Source of the DNA: Montifringilla adamsi
Lineage: Eukaryota > Chordata > Aves > Passeriformes > Passeridae
Direction of reading: 5' to 3'
Length of the DNA stretch: 64,000 nt
Assembly (NCBI GenBank): GCA_017590115.1
Contig: JAGGNK010009114.1
Location: 20,297,747-20,361,746, forward strand
The notes below the pieces were generated by a model. The model was not told the origin of the DNA, searched no databases, and was given only the letters and a program-made list of their open reading frames with translations. This document shows, in pieces, positions 48,791 to 62,418 of this stretch (positions are counted from its first letter, which is position 1; each line of letters begins with the position of its first letter). A program made the translations under genes and the position numbers.

Positions 48791-49880
48791 ACAAATATCG
48801 GCCCACGCTGGTTTATCATGCACAATTTAGAGTCTCTGCTTTTGACAACATGACTTGTGGCTCTCGGGTTTTCTTTTCTTTTCTTTCCTAATTTTTTTTT
48901 GTTTTAATTTTCATTGACAATGCCTTTAAAATCTGTTATTGCCTACAACTTCGGCATTTTGTGCCGAAATCTGCATCTAACCTATACACATTGTCAAAGA
49001 CCAGCCTGCCAAAATAATTCATCAAAAAAAGTTCAGACATTAAGTTGGTCACTGAATGGCTGTTCCAGCCTGTGTAAAACAGCTGCTATCCACTACGTGA
49101 CTAAGAATTAAAAAATGTCTCCACCATCCTGAAAAACAAATTTTAACACCTAAGCTATTAAAAATTAACAATGCTATCCTTTAAAAACGATTGGAAATGT
49201 GTGAGCAGGTTTTTATAGAAAGCATATTTGGACAAGGAGCAATGGCTCAGCGAGGAGGTAAAAAAGATCTCAGTCTGTACATCTTTGTGTGTATGGGAAG
49301 GGCACGTAGGATGTGGTTCCCAAGCCCAGCAATTCCCTCTCTCTCCCTGCATTTGGTGAACCTGCAAGGGCAGCAATAACAGTCCTGCACTACAGAGACT
49401 TCAAACCCTCCTCTATCTAGGTTCTCGTGCTGTGCTCTCATCACTGGGGTTTTGCACCTAGGAAGGGCTAATAGGTACTAATTATGATTGTAGCAGCAGC
49501 TATTTTTGCTATACTTAGTATGGTCCCATATGCTTAGGATTCTAGAAGACAAAGGGGACAAATTGAATGATTTTGGATGTGAAATTCATTTGCAGTGCTT
49601 TAATTCCTTAATCTAAGACTAAAGAGTGCATTGGATATGCTGGCCTAAGAGTGAATATGCACTGAGCCTCCTGGGATTTTGTCTTACGTGAACTGGCCCC
49701 AAAATTTTCAGAAAATAGTAGGAAAAAGATTTTTATTTTGTCCCTTCTCTCTCCTTTTTTTTTGCTTTGCAGCAGAGTAAAATACAATTTTGCTGTATTT
49801 GGCAACGTATTCTGTAAACATAGGAAACTGAGGGGCACGCATAACAGTATTGGAGATTTGAAAAATGCACACAGTAATGA
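48791..49880. other. AT-rich non-coding sequence right of the CpG island
   Basis: Includes a 7-bp inverted repeat TTCGGCA/TGCCGAA with a 5-nt loop at 48950-48968. No gene seen. Confidence 0.5.
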
Positions 49881-49950
49881 AGAATCAAATTCTCCTCTGA
49901 AATAATTCCACAGATTTCAGTGGAATTAGGCCAGTAGGGAATTTGATCCT
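49881..49950. repeat. Nested palindrome, probable old repeat remnant
   Basis: ATCAAATTC (49884-49892) pairs with GAATTTGAT (49939-49947). Inside it AATTCCAC (49904-49911) pairs with GTGGAATT (49920-49927). A third overlapping pair is CTGAAAT/ATTTCAG (49897-49903 and 49914-49920). This layout suggests a short palindromic element of old origin; family not known to me. Confidence 0.55.
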
Positions 49951-52900
49951 TAACAAACTTGTTCAAATTCTACTGAAGTTTCATGCTGGAACATATTCAC
50001 AAACATCTAGAATAACTTAGAAATGAAAAATGTATTAATTTGATTAAATTGTTTATATACTGTACTTTCAGTACATATATTTTGGTTGGTTCCATAAATA
50101 ATTTAATATAAATTCTTGAAATTTATTTGGTAATTTTCTAAAGGTACACAAATAAGAAACTAATGCTACTTCAAGCATAAAAAGAAATTAATTATAATTT
50201 TTAAATTAATGTGACTAATTCTAAATTAAGACATACTTATAAAAATATTTTGCCAGGCTATATACTTATGCACAGCTTAAGTTTTTTCTTTATCTTTCTC
50301 TTTTTGAAATTTTTTTTCTTTTTTTTTTTTTTTTTCCTGCAGGTTTGAGCACAACCCTATAATGCCAATAAATGAAAAAATGCATTGAGGGAATCAATAT
50401 ACTGATTGTATGACTTTTTAAAACAAGGTTCATCTTGTGGTAGCAAATTAATTTATGTTTTGCTTAACATAAAATTTTCTTTATTCTTAATTCAGAAATA
50501 AATTGCTCTTTTAAGACATAAGATTTTGTTTTTAAATAATTAACAGAGAAAAATGAACTTCAAAGCTCTTAAATTAATTTAATGACAATAGATTTTGAAG
50601 TATAAATGCAACCATTTGGTCCATTCAAGCAATAAAATTAGCAATAAGCATACAGTGTGAAATAGATTTTAGTACATATGCCTCAACAGAGGGACATGCC
50701 ATCCTCACTGCAGCAGGGAAGAGCTCACACTTCCAAAGACTGACTAAATCCCAGGAATATTCAGGTTTCTTCAAAAGCTTCTGTTACTGAGCAATAATTT
50801 AAATTACAAGTAGCTATTAAAAAATAGCAAATTAAATGTGGAGAGTCCTCCACTTACTCAGGAGGTGAAGAGCTTTTTAAAGTTCCCTTTCCTAAACCAG
50901 ATTTTGTTTTTTGTTTACCTTCCCCTTGTCCCCCCACAGAGCTCCTATGGAATATATGCATCACAGCTACTTAAAAGTTCGACAGTGAGAGCACAAATGT
51001 CAGCTAAAGGACATTATTCAGCACAAAACATCTGTACCAAGTTCTGGAATCACGGTAATACTATAAGGAATAAGCTGAGCAAAAATTCCTGTGTCTAATA
51101 TTGTTACACAATTTTATGTGATAAATAGCCAGAACAAATGCTCATCAGAATCAGGTTTTTGTTCCATCTTATGCTGCAAAACTAATTTGTGAATGACCCC
51201 AAAGATAGATGATTTGTTAATTTGCAGATGTCTCTTCACTTTCCTCTCCGTCTCTGGCTGTTTCAGGAGATTATGCATTTACTGACTCTGTGTGCATGTA
51301 TAAAATATCTCTCTCCTAGGCATTTCTCAGTCACTCATCGTACCATGTTCAAGTGCTAAATATATGTATTAGGCACACACATGCCCACCCACAAATGTGA
51401 GGTACATATACATATCTGCTAGCTAGACATTCAATTAAATATGTATTGTAAAAGGCATAAGTGATTTCAAAGATTTGAAGACAACCGTGATGACAGTATA
51501 TATTACTGTTAAATTCACCAAGGCACATCTGCAAAACAGACTGGGGACTTATCTGTAAATCTTCTCTAGGAAGCTGAAGGTAAACATTATTTGTTTGCCA
51601 GAACAGCGTGGAAAAAAATATTTATGATTTTGAGAAATAGTTAGTGAAACCTTTGCTAAGGGAGTAGCAGTACATTTGCTTTTTAAATGAATTCATCTCA
51701 AGTAATCAGGATTTAGTTAAATGGACTAATGCCACTGAACGTTTCAGTCTGTCATTTGGGGTGTGAACACTGGCACTCAGAGGATACCTTTTAAGCACAA
51801 TACATTTATGAACTCATTTCTTTTTCCCTGAGGAATAAAAAAATAATTTTTATGCACAGTATCAGTGGCCTTCTTTAATAATTTCCTCACTGCCGCAGCT
51901 CACCTTTAGAAAAGATGGAGAGTTTAACCACATATGGTAAAACTTTTAGCCCTGGGGGGTTTATTATAGCAATATTCCTTTTCAGTGCACTGTCCACCAT
52001 AACATTTCCTCACCAGGCAGACAGGCAGAGAAGCACAAAAATGAAACAAGCTATGTTTAGCAGGATTTTTACATACCATAATCTCTTTACCATGGTCAGG
52101 CAAGGCTGGAATTTTCAAGATGATCTCTTATGGCACAAATCCATTGCAGGACAGAGCTGATTTACAGCTTAGCACCATTCTCCACTCTTCACTGAGAGTA
52201 AGTTAAATGACCCAAGAATAACATTAATATGTACTATAACTAGATAGAATGGTGGTCTAAAGGGTGGTCTAAGGCATTATCTTTCACCCAAGGAAACTCA
52301 AGCTCATATATTGCCCAGAAATACTAATAAGGGTCAAGTATCATTACTATTTTAAGAGGTTGACAATGCAGTGAGTTATGGGGTATGATAGTGAAGCAGG
52401 GCTCTTCTCCTGCCTTCCAGCAGCCCTCTTGTCTCCCCTCTGTTATGTTTTGAACAAATCTTGGCTAAATTCAGACTCATTATTTTCCGTACTCTTTCAC
52501 GGCTAACCTGGTTTAAAAATACCTGCTGACAAATTTTTTTTGCTCGTTTGGGCCAATATGCTTAACCTCGGCTGAGTCCCACAGTAAACTTTTTCTTCCT
52601 TTTCTCCCTTTCATTAGAGAAGTAATTTAGAATAATAAAAAAGAAAAAAACAAAACACCACAAAAACAGCATGGAAAAAACTGAAGTGCAATTTTAAAAT
52701 CAGGTTAGGAGGGGCACTAAAATATTTCCCCAGTAAAAAGAAAGGTCTGACAAAACAGTAAATAGAAAAGTAAGATGTTGAAATTATTTTAAGACAGATG
52801 CCTTTTTAAACTGTGTTAAGAACTCCTATCATGGAGCCTGATTCCAGCAGTTCCTCACACAGGAGGTATTTTATCTTCACAACATCTGGCACTGTCAAGG

Positions 52901-53769
52901 AGGTACAGTTGTAGACCTTACCAGATGCAGACACTCCATACATAAAAGTACACTAACAAATCATACCATTAATAGCAGCACAACACAAGTGTTTCTTATA
53001 CATCCATGAAGAGAACTATTCCATGGTTATGGGAAAGCTTAAAGAAAAAAAAAAAAAAGCCACAAAAAAACCCAACAACCCTTAACAGAAATTTCTTGTA
53101 ATTCTTAAAACATAAAAATAACTCAGAGAGCTTTATTTTCAGCTTTTTTTATAGATGACTGACAAGAAGGCTTTTTTCTTCAGGGTGAAAAACTCCTTGT
53201 CCCATAAATCTGTGTGGTTGACATATCTAGGTAAATTTGTATCCTTGCTCAAAGGGATCACTGGTTTTATTCTCTATGGATTTTTCACTCACTCTGTTGT
53301 GGAAAGTGAGTTGAGGCAGAGAAAAAATTGCTTGATATTTGAAGGAAGGTTTACATTATTTTATATCATCCACACTGCTCTGTTGTCACCTGGTTTCTTT
53401 TATGAACTGTTTAAAACATGATAGTATACTACACAAACCTTACCCATTTTTGAATATGTAGTTTGTTCCACACCCTGAAGGTCTTGAGCTCAATATTCCT
53501 CTCACGTCCTTGTCTGTTAGTTGGACATAACTGTATTAATCCCCAAATAAAACATGAAGGCATTTGGAAGTTATATATTATATTTATATAAAACACATGC
53601 TACGTTTCTTACTTTAATATTTTATTTATTTATTTATTTTTCAATCAAGGTGTCTCTGATAGTTTCTAATATAAAATGAGCAGTACTCCATGGTTCAAGT
53701 AAGATGCCCTTTAAAGCAAATCTGAATATCAGTGGCATTAAGGTAATTGCCAAAACCCAAGGATTTAGT

Positions 53770-53781
53770 TTGCATATGCAT
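53770..53781. promoter_or_regulatory. MORE-like POU dimer site
   Basis: TTGCATATGCAT matches the POU homodimer element ATGCATATGCAT at 11 of 12 positions. Motif match only. Confidence 0.35.
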
Positions 53782-54552
53782 CACTTGATCTTTCCCCTTT
53801 ATGCTTCACCATCAGTGATCAATAACCCATAGGACTCATCAGTACAATGAATAGGACTTACAAGAGAGGCAGAACTTCTTTTTCTCATCTCTTTTTTCTC
53901 TGGCAAATAAAGTCCCCACCCTTTTATTAAATGGCTGAGTAAAATAAATAGGTCTCAGTGAAATAATCTTTTAAGATCAAAGCACTGCTTCATGTTTTGT
54001 ACAATATTATCATAACAAAATGCACAGAACAGCAGCGAGCTGCAGTCCCAATGAATTATTTTAGTATATATGATACCACTCTTCTGAAAGCTGGAGCCAT
54101 AACATGTTGTCAGGACCGTGTTTTCTATTTCTGCAACACGCTTTAAAATTTAATTTTCTCCAAAACGCGCTGTGCTTCTTGGAACTGAAGTGATTTTAAG
54201 AGCCTGCGCCGCGTTATGACAGCGGTGATGGTGGCGGAGCACGCTTGGCAGAGGGATTAGATATGGGTCAAATGTTTAACCATCTGGATTTGCCATGAGC
54301 TAAACCTTATTTTTGATACCTCTGTTTGGACTAAGTGGAAAGCGATTCCTCCTTCGCCCTTCCCAAACTTTTCCTTCCCCTCTGCGGGCTGGCGTGGCCG
54401 TGGAGCCGCACTTCTCCTACCACCCTGTGGCAATCGCATGCCATGACACACGTCAGCTCAGCCCGGGCTGCTGGCAGCGAGCTGCAGCCATCGACAGAGT
54501 TATTTGTCTTCTGGTGATTAATTCTAGGAACAATTAACTTCCTTTCCTTTCC

Positions 54553-54577
54553 TTTTTTTTTTTTTTTTTTTTTTTTT
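54553..54577. repeat. Poly(T) tract, 25 nt
   Basis: Uninterrupted T run after a CCTTTCCTTTCC lead. No element body recognised. Confidence 0.85.
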
Positions 54578-57500
54578 CCAATGCGAATAATACACGCATA
54601 GGTGCAGAGTGATAAGATGAGAGCAAATCTGTAAAAGAGGTTACTACTGCTAAACTCTTTTTGGATGTGTAACTCGAACTGTATTGAAATAACTCTTAAA
54701 TGTTGGAAGGGATAGACTGTTTCTGTGTCTGAGCTATTAGTGTATTATAGAAGATCTTAAAGAAAATATCTGGGCAGTATTTTAGACACATTTATTTGCT
54801 TACTTAACATATCAGGAGATGATGAATGCAAGAAGTTATCTTGATCAAAAAGAGAAAGGTTAATACAATTAAAATTTTCTCACTGCATGCACATTTCACA
54901 AATTCCCTGCATTTTATATGTAGCAGATGGTGTTCAAACAAATCAAGAAGCTGAAGCTAAAAAAACCACCCTGATGGAGAAACTCATATATTTCTTCAAA
55001 CGATAAGATGAACTGCAGATGTTTGTTGAAGAGTACTGCTGACGCAGGCGACCTAAGAAGCAAAGGCTTAAAAAGAAGAGTCCAGTTGTGTTTAGCACTG
55101 GCCAACCACTCTAGCTGTCACTGTGTGATTTATGAAGCTGGCTTGCTAGATTTTATGTCGACAGAGAAATTGCGATTAAAAAAAAGCCTGAGCAGTTATC
55201 TATGCTAACAGAGAACGTGGCAAAACCCCGGCTGCAGCATGCCTTACACTCCTCTTGCAAGTTTAGCTCTTCTGGGCAGACAAAGATATTTAAGCAGCAT
55301 AACTGACTTCCATCAATCTTTCAGAGTTTTGACCAACATGCTTTCATGCTTCTGCATTTTGTCCACATGGTTCTTGGTAGTGCTGCTAGAATACTGTGCT
55401 TATCTGACACCTGCAGTCAAATTAATCCCAAGTTAAGCCTGACAAAGTCACTAAAAGGAAAACAGTTGTCTGTTTAAGAACTTGGGAATCGGACACAAAA
55501 CCAGCTGCTTGATACGTGCTTAAAAATCATTAGCAAGCACTTAAAAATTAATTTCAAGATTATGCTTGATAACGTTTACAAAACCTACAATTAACTCAGT
55601 GTTTCACTGGGACGAAGTCGCACCCTTATGTGTCAGTGTTTCCACACAGAAAATCACATGTTTTAGGACTTGTTGCAACTTGGCTGTAAATATTTACTTT
55701 AGACAGCAGTTTAGTAGTACACAAGGTTACAGCCCAAAAGCAAATATTTCATACCAAGTCTCAAATATATGGATTTTCCCATTTGTAAATGATTCAGGCA
55801 GCCTTTCCCCTCCCTTAGAACAGCTAACTCAATCTATAAACATAAATACAGCATTTCAGAGGAGAAAGGATACAAATCACACATCAGTACAGTAGTCCAC
55901 AGGGAGTTTATTATGGGGTAATTGGACCAAACAAGGGCCAACTTCTGGCCTGATTTACAGTCTCAACAAATCTATTGACATCAGCAGAGGTCTAAGTCAA
56001 GGAAGAAATTGGCTTTGAGGAGTGGGAAAGACTTTTAAATTACTCCAGCTTAGCCTCCCTAGGCTAACTTCTGCTCAGAAGAATAAATGTGATTTGCAAG
56101 CAACTCAACTTGCTGGCTGTGCATGGGTGTAACTCAGAGCAAGGCTTTGCCTCCCCAGCAATGCTTACTCATCAATTCTGAATTTGTCTTCTCCAAACAA
56201 TTATAACCCTCCACAGGTATTGCATAACATCACTGAGCATGTGTGGTTTTCTTATATAATTCCTGGTTGCAAAGCAGAGCTCCAGGCTAGAAGCCAAGTC
56301 ACACAGGGTATGAGCAGCTTCAGAAATAACCACCATTCAGGTTTGTTTACTGCAAGGAGCTCTCAAAGGAAACCATCAAATTAAGGAAAACAAAGTAAGT
56401 AGCCAGCTTGTGTTGGTGCAGTTTTGTTATATCCTTCCTAGGATTGCTCATGTTCCTGTGGGGTTGGGGAGAAGGTGTGGGGGCAGGTTAGTGTGGCTAC
56501 TGGGATGGCAGCAGAGATGAGGGGCATCACCATGCCCATGTAACAGTGAAAAGGCATTTTGTAAGGTTTGCACAGGAATCTTGGGCCGTCAATGAACATT
56601 CACTCAGCTACAGCTGGAACTGGAAGTGACCCGGAGTAAGTGTTTCATAGGCCATGGCAAATTGCTTGGAGATTTCAATGCATGTGACCATGTAATTATA
56701 TCATAGCTATCTTCTAAATCACTGGCTTTGTGGTCCCAGAATGGTTACCACAGACTAAAGGGCAGCAGTGTCTTCATCTCAGGGTTGATATGAGGTAACA
56801 AGGGGCATAAGGTCTCTATTTCAGATTAGCTTGTGGGTCAATGTCTCTGAACTGGCAGCTGGAATTTTTCTCGTTTATTTTTGTGCCTTAGTTGGCTGTG
56901 ATACTTCTTCCAGTAGCTGCTGTGCTTCTGTGATTTTCACTGAATTTACTGTGGAAATGAACACTGGCAGTTGAGTCTGAGTCTGAGTCAGATTGTGGTT
57001 CCGCCAGCCACAGGGTTTATGAATGTACCTCATGACTCAGTTTTCTGCAGTTCTTGAGCAGTGTGCAATCAGAAATAAAAGAGATGTTTACAGCGTAGTT
57101 ATGGTTATTGTCAAACAAAGGAAACATTTGCAAACATGTCTTAAAATCTCAGGGAAGGTGCCTGGATCTACACTATGGGTGGGCTGTGTCTGTCTGTCTG
57201 TAACCATGGTGCAAGAGGACAGGTTTGTACTTATCTTCTTTGGATGCTCTGGGAACTATTGGGTGCTGGACTGGCTGCAGAGAATGAAATCTGGTGTGCA
57301 ATGGGACTCTCCTACCTGCTTTATGATAGATTTCACATCCAATGAAATAATTTTGGCATATAACATCCAGTTATATGCCAAAATTAATTCAAAAAGATGC
57401 AGCACAGGACAGGATTGGAATCTCTGCCGTGTGCACTTACACATTGCCTGCCTGGAGATTTTTCTTTAGTGTGTCCACTTGGGAATACCTTTGTGCCTCG

Positions 57501-59076
57501 TCCACCACCTCCGCAGGGCAAAAGATTTCTTTTAGTTTTCTGTTTGCATAGGACTTCAGAAACAGGACACTGGTCCAGTTAGAAGAAGAGCCCTCAGTTT
57601 CCTCAAGGGTGTGGGTGATGTTATTGCCAGGACACACAGTAGCACCAGACAGGTACAAAACTCACCTCCAGGGAGTGCAAAATATGCAAAAGTGACTTAG
57701 ATACAGCTACAGCTTCCAGTACACTTTCCCCTTTCCTACTTTCTTTGCTGGAGGATGCTATGCCAAGCTGCTTTCCTGCCTGAGCCAGCGTGAACACTTG
57801 TCTTCCACTTCTGTGGGACATGCACGAGGCAGAATCTGACTTTACAAGCTCTTACCATCCTTGGTAATGTCATTCCTTTGATAAGGCACAATATTATATA
57901 CCTTTCTGCGTTTCACATGTCATTAGATCTTTGATCATGAAAAGTCATAAATATAAATAAAGTATTATACTATCCCAGCAAGCTGCAAAAGCATCTGTTT
58001 AGTCCCTGAAAGTGCTTGCAGAACAAACAGTGCTGTGAAATCATTGTTGGCAATGCCTGTGTTATTCTTGCTCCTGATAAATGCTCTATTGAAATAAACC
58101 AGCTCTCTCAGCATTAATGATCATTTGATTAAAGAAAACTTTCTAGTTAACATTTTGTAACAATGTAATAAGTAACTTTCAATTAAATTTTTCTATATGT
58201 GGGGAAAATGTGTAATGAATAAATCAGTAAAGACCACATAATGGAAGCCTATTAGCAGGGTGAATATATTCTTGTAACTCAAATTTCTATACCACTTTAG
58301 TATTATCTTCTATCAGAAGAGAAGGTACAATTACCAATTTTATCTTATCTTAGACTTATTATTAAAGAGTAGTAAAGGAAACTTCATTCCAGAAGCTATA
58401 ATGTGATTTTTGATTAATGGTGGGGTTTTTATGTGACAAGAATATTTCTCCTAGGCAAAGCAGGCACTTGTATCTTTGCCTGAACTGACTTGTTTCTGGC
58501 AGGCTTCTCACTGACAGAAAGTTTTGCTTCTCTATAGACACATGTATTTTTCTGTATGTATGGCAGATTTAGGTGTACAGGATCTAATGCAATCTGAACT
58601 TAATCTATGCTACATGAAAGGAATTAAGCCTTTACTTCACATTTTAATCCATCTAACAAGACTCACTAAGCAATAAACACCTTCTGCTTTATCTTCTGAA
58701 ATGTCAAAGCTGTAAAGTGAAAGGTTACAAATATGAGCAAAATTCATCATCACTGGAAGTGTTGCAAGTAGGTCTCACACTTGTAGGTAGGTGCAATGGT
58801 TATGGTTACTGGAAGCTACATGTAAATAATGATGGCCAATGGGGTGTCCAAGAAATTTTTTGAATACATGGAAAAGGGAATCCATTCGACTTGTGACTGC
58901 TTTACTACTTTCACTAGACCTGCTTGTCCTAGATTCTCCTTTATTTCAAATACCATAAATGTTACTTTGATTTCCCTTTCAACATCTATTTTTTTCCCCT
59001 GCTCTTGCATCTTCTTTCATATAAATACACATAAATAAATTTATATACATGCATAGATATACGTGCTTATGTCAAT

Positions 59077-59263
59077 TGTCCTGGTTTCATCTGAGATAAA
59101 GTTAATTTTCTTCTTGGTATCTAGTACATGGCTGTGTTTTGGATTTAATATGAGAACAATGTTGATGACACACTGATATTTCATTGCTGAGTAGTGAATA
59201 CCAAGTTATTCTCTCCTCCATCCTGCTGTGTGGTGCTTAGTTGCTGGCTGGGGTTAAACCACA
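59077..59263 (+). mobile_element. Internally deleted solo LTR of an avian endogenous retrovirus
   Basis: The left end TGTCCTGGTTTCATCTGAGA and the right end GCTGGCTGGGGTTAAACCAC match the two ends of an LTR I recall as very common in bird genomes; it starts TG and ends CA. Only about 190 bp remain; the middle, where the promoter lies in full copies, is missing. Possible 5-bp target-site copies are TCAAT (59072-59076) and TTAAT (59264-59268), with one mismatch. No viral protein sequence is present. The strand is inferred from the remembered orientation of the TATA box in intact copies. Confidence 0.8.
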
Positions 59264-61618
59264 TTAATATATAAATATACACTCATATATATATACGTAT
59301 TCATGCATATGGGCAGGTATTTAGGTGATAACTCCAGGCTGGCTTATGTCTGACAAGTCCACCAATAAACTGGCACTGACTGGCATATTCTTTTTAGCTT
59401 CTCTTCCAATTTTTTAATGTCTATTGCCAATATAAATTTCATATGAAATTGCATAGCATCCTGATGCATGGTGCTGCTGTATTAAATAGAAGGTTTGCTT
59501 TAAATTCTATACTATTCAGGGGGCATTATTCCAGGGAAAAGAAGTGTTTGTGTCAGATGAGGCATACATGCAATTCACGGAATCCTTTAAATTGTTGTAA
59601 ATGGGTGTTTTTACTGATCCCTTCAAATACCAATGGATTGCTTTGGAGTGGGACTTCTAAACAGTTTTAACAAACTGTTTTTCCCCCCTCCCTTGAAAAT
59701 ACAGAGACAATCAGAGTCATGTTCACACTCTTCATTCAATAAATGTTGGAAGAGTCAAAAACATTAAGCCTGTGCAACCAATTGTCTGTTTCTGCCAAAC
59801 TGTATGGAAGCAATATCTTTTCGGGTTGTACCCAAATTGGCTAAGTGAGCATGGCCAGCAGCATTTCAACATCTGTGTTACTGCACATAAACCCTCTGGT
59901 GATTCACTGGCTGCTCCTGCTGTGTTCTCCACGGTATCTGTAAATATGCACAACATATGAAACACCTCTGTAAAGGCTCTTCCAGCTTGGAGGCCTTCTT
60001 CTGCCACAAACACCCCCCTGCTGTTGATTCAGGTACAAATGGGCCACCGGTATGTTTTCCAGGGCAACCACAGGACTGATGAACTCCATTCAAGTTTGCA
60101 GCAGCACTGCGGACCCAGTGCAGATTTTATCCATCCCCTTCAAAACTAGAAGAAAAAAAATGGGCCTTTCAATTAACCTCACATTAGTACAAGAAAGATG
60201 ATGGCATAATTTTGATGTGTATTATCTTGCATGAAATATAATGCCTGTGCAGAATAACTTCCAGTTTCCCCTGCCACTAATCTCTGAACAAATACAAACA
60301 AAAAACAGTAGCAGGTCAGAGTTCCCATAATTTATTCATTTTCCCTTCAACTGAAATATTTTACAGTCCTCCATTTATTTGCAATTTTTTGTTCTAAAGC
60401 AGAAATCCCCTCGAGATCTGGCATCTTGTTTGCAAGAGCGTCTGCAGGGAAAACAAGGCTGATGGCAGCTGCGAGAACAAAAAGGCTGAAATGAAATGGG
60501 ATATGACATCTTCAGTTGTTGCACGGATGTCTGCAAACAGATTTAACGAGAGGCACTCGTTTTTACTGTAAAACCTCACAAATGGTTTTTCATCATGCAG
60601 TGCTTGCTCCTGTGTCCCTGCTGTTTTGGTCCCTGGTTTTCCCTGTGGTGCTTTCTGCCCTTTGGTTTGTGCCTCTGTCCCACCCCAGGCTGGTGGCTCT
60701 GCCCTGCTGGTGATCCAAGCAAGAGAGGTATCCTCTCAGTCACAGGCATAAATTACACAGAGGGCAGGCCTCTTCTCATCTCAGGGTTTCAAGAGGAAGG
60801 GGAGCAATGATTATGATCTTTTAATTAACACTGCATTTAATATAGCACGAAACAAAGGTGTTTGTTCTGGGGTTGGCAAAACAGACTCCGAATCAAGCCT
60901 GAGATAATAGAACTTTTAGACTTGGAGTTTGGGAGGAAGGAACATCCAGTGGGGTCATACTGTCCAAAGTCCCTGCACAGGGGATTGCAACAGAAAGGAA
61001 AGGGTTTAGACACTGGTTACAAATGCTGCTGAGTTTCACTGCTCATCTGGCAGCTCAGGAACCAGACCCTCCCTTGCCGCCTGCAATTTCACAGGAAATC
61101 TTTGCCAAAAGAATCATCTTCAAAAAAATGAGGACCCACAACCCCCTGCATCTTTTCAATATGTTATGCTGCTCTTACCTTCGTAAATGTTCCAATTTTC
61201 AACAAACTGTGGAATGGATATGAATCCTGAGGTTTCTTATGCTCTGTTTTGAGGCATGGTTAGTGTGAAGTGGCCAGTCTGGTAATGATGGGCATGGTCC
61301 AGCCAGGTTATTCAAAGTCATTTCACTGAAATAAACCTTGAAACTGTTCCTGTTATATTGAGCAAAATGCAGATTCTGGGGACATTCCTCACACGAGTGA
61401 GGGTGTTCCTATGAATAATTGCTTTGGAAGTGATCTCTATGTTTTTCTTTTCTTCCTTTCCACCCTTATATCAACACAGTCCTCATTCCATTAGGACTTT
61501 TGCTGGGGCTTCCCATCGTGTCAGACAGATCAGATTCACAGACAGATTTCACAAGTGCAAATATCTATGTAGGATTTGGGACCTTCATCACTACCTGGGC
61601 AAAAGCAGTGTCCAGTTG
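59264..61618. other. Intergenic desert; no gene found
   Basis: An AT-dinucleotide patch lies directly right of the LTR (59264-59300). The rest is ordinary single-copy sequence with short chance open frames. Confidence 0.55.
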
Positions 61619-61641
61619 AAAAAAAAAAAAAAAAAAAAAAA
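61619..61641. repeat. Poly(A) tract, 23 nt
   Basis: Uninterrupted A run followed by GAAAATG. No element body recognised. Confidence 0.85.
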
Positions 61642-61864
61642 GAAAATGCCTTTAATGAGGTTAGAAAATAAAAGCTGAAGGGTTCTGCAGTCCCCTGGTT
61701 CAGACTGTACCTCTTCCCTGCATGCACAGGACCTCACACACCTGTAGGGTGGCAGAAAAAACCCTACAACAGCCAAAAGTAATAACATGAGATTTCAGAA
61801 TAAACTTCAAAGGCAGAACAAACCATAGGGCCTGTGAACTATTATACTGGATGTGATCCTCCCC

Positions 61865-61980
61865 TAACTTACAACTGGTGTAAATCAGTTTACAATTGAT
61901 GTAGGACTGATACAGACCTGATGTGGCATAGATTAAACCCCTATTGAAATCAATGGAGTTAGGCAGGTATAAAACTTGAG
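61865..61980. repeat. Probable remnant of an old sauropsid interspersed repeat
   Basis: The words AACTGGTGTAAATCAG and TATTGAAATCAATGGAGTTA, with the hairpin ATTGA-AA-TCAAT at 61943-61954, resemble a repeat I recall from reptile and bird genomes. It shares its CATTGATTTCAATG-type core with 10908-10925. Family name unknown. Confidence 0.4.
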
Positions 61981-62356
61981 GCAAAGGAGTGGAGAACTAA
62001 TCTGATTATCTCAGAGTTATGAAAACACCATTTATTTTCAGAATTGACATACTTTGTGGTTTCTGCTGCTCGGCTCTCCAAACATTCCCTTACACTGAAA
62101 GTGCACTTGAAAACTTTAAAGATTTATTGCACAGCCCTCAGTTTGGGTAGGTAATTAATTGTGATGACTATTTATTTTGGAGCTGCTTTTGTGTATTTTT
62201 GGAGGAAGAAGGAAGTTTGCTGCCAGGCAAGAAGGAATCTTTGTTTTGCTTCTTATAATTTGTGGCTATGTCAGTGGCTGACGCATGAAGTTATAGGAAT
62301 AGCTGCAATTGCTTTTTTCCTTTGTGAAAATGAACTGAGCATTTCCTAGTCCTCAG
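61981..62356. other. Non-coding sequence; nothing recognised
   Basis: AT-rich single-copy sequence between the repeat remnant and the large T tract. Confidence 0.5.
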
Positions 62357-62379
62357 TTTTTTTTTTTTTTTCTTTTTTT

Positions 62380-62418
<39 letters not shown>

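Larger units (their letters stand above)
49951..59070. other. Intergenic desert; no gene found
   Basis: Very AT-rich at 50.0-50.7 kb and 58.0-58.4 kb. Contains T-rich tracts (about 50316-50336, 54553-54577), a (TTTA)n run (about 53620-53640) and a POU-type palindrome at 53770-53781. 54.2-54.5 kb is briefly GC-richer with some CpG. No gene recognised. Confidence 0.55.
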
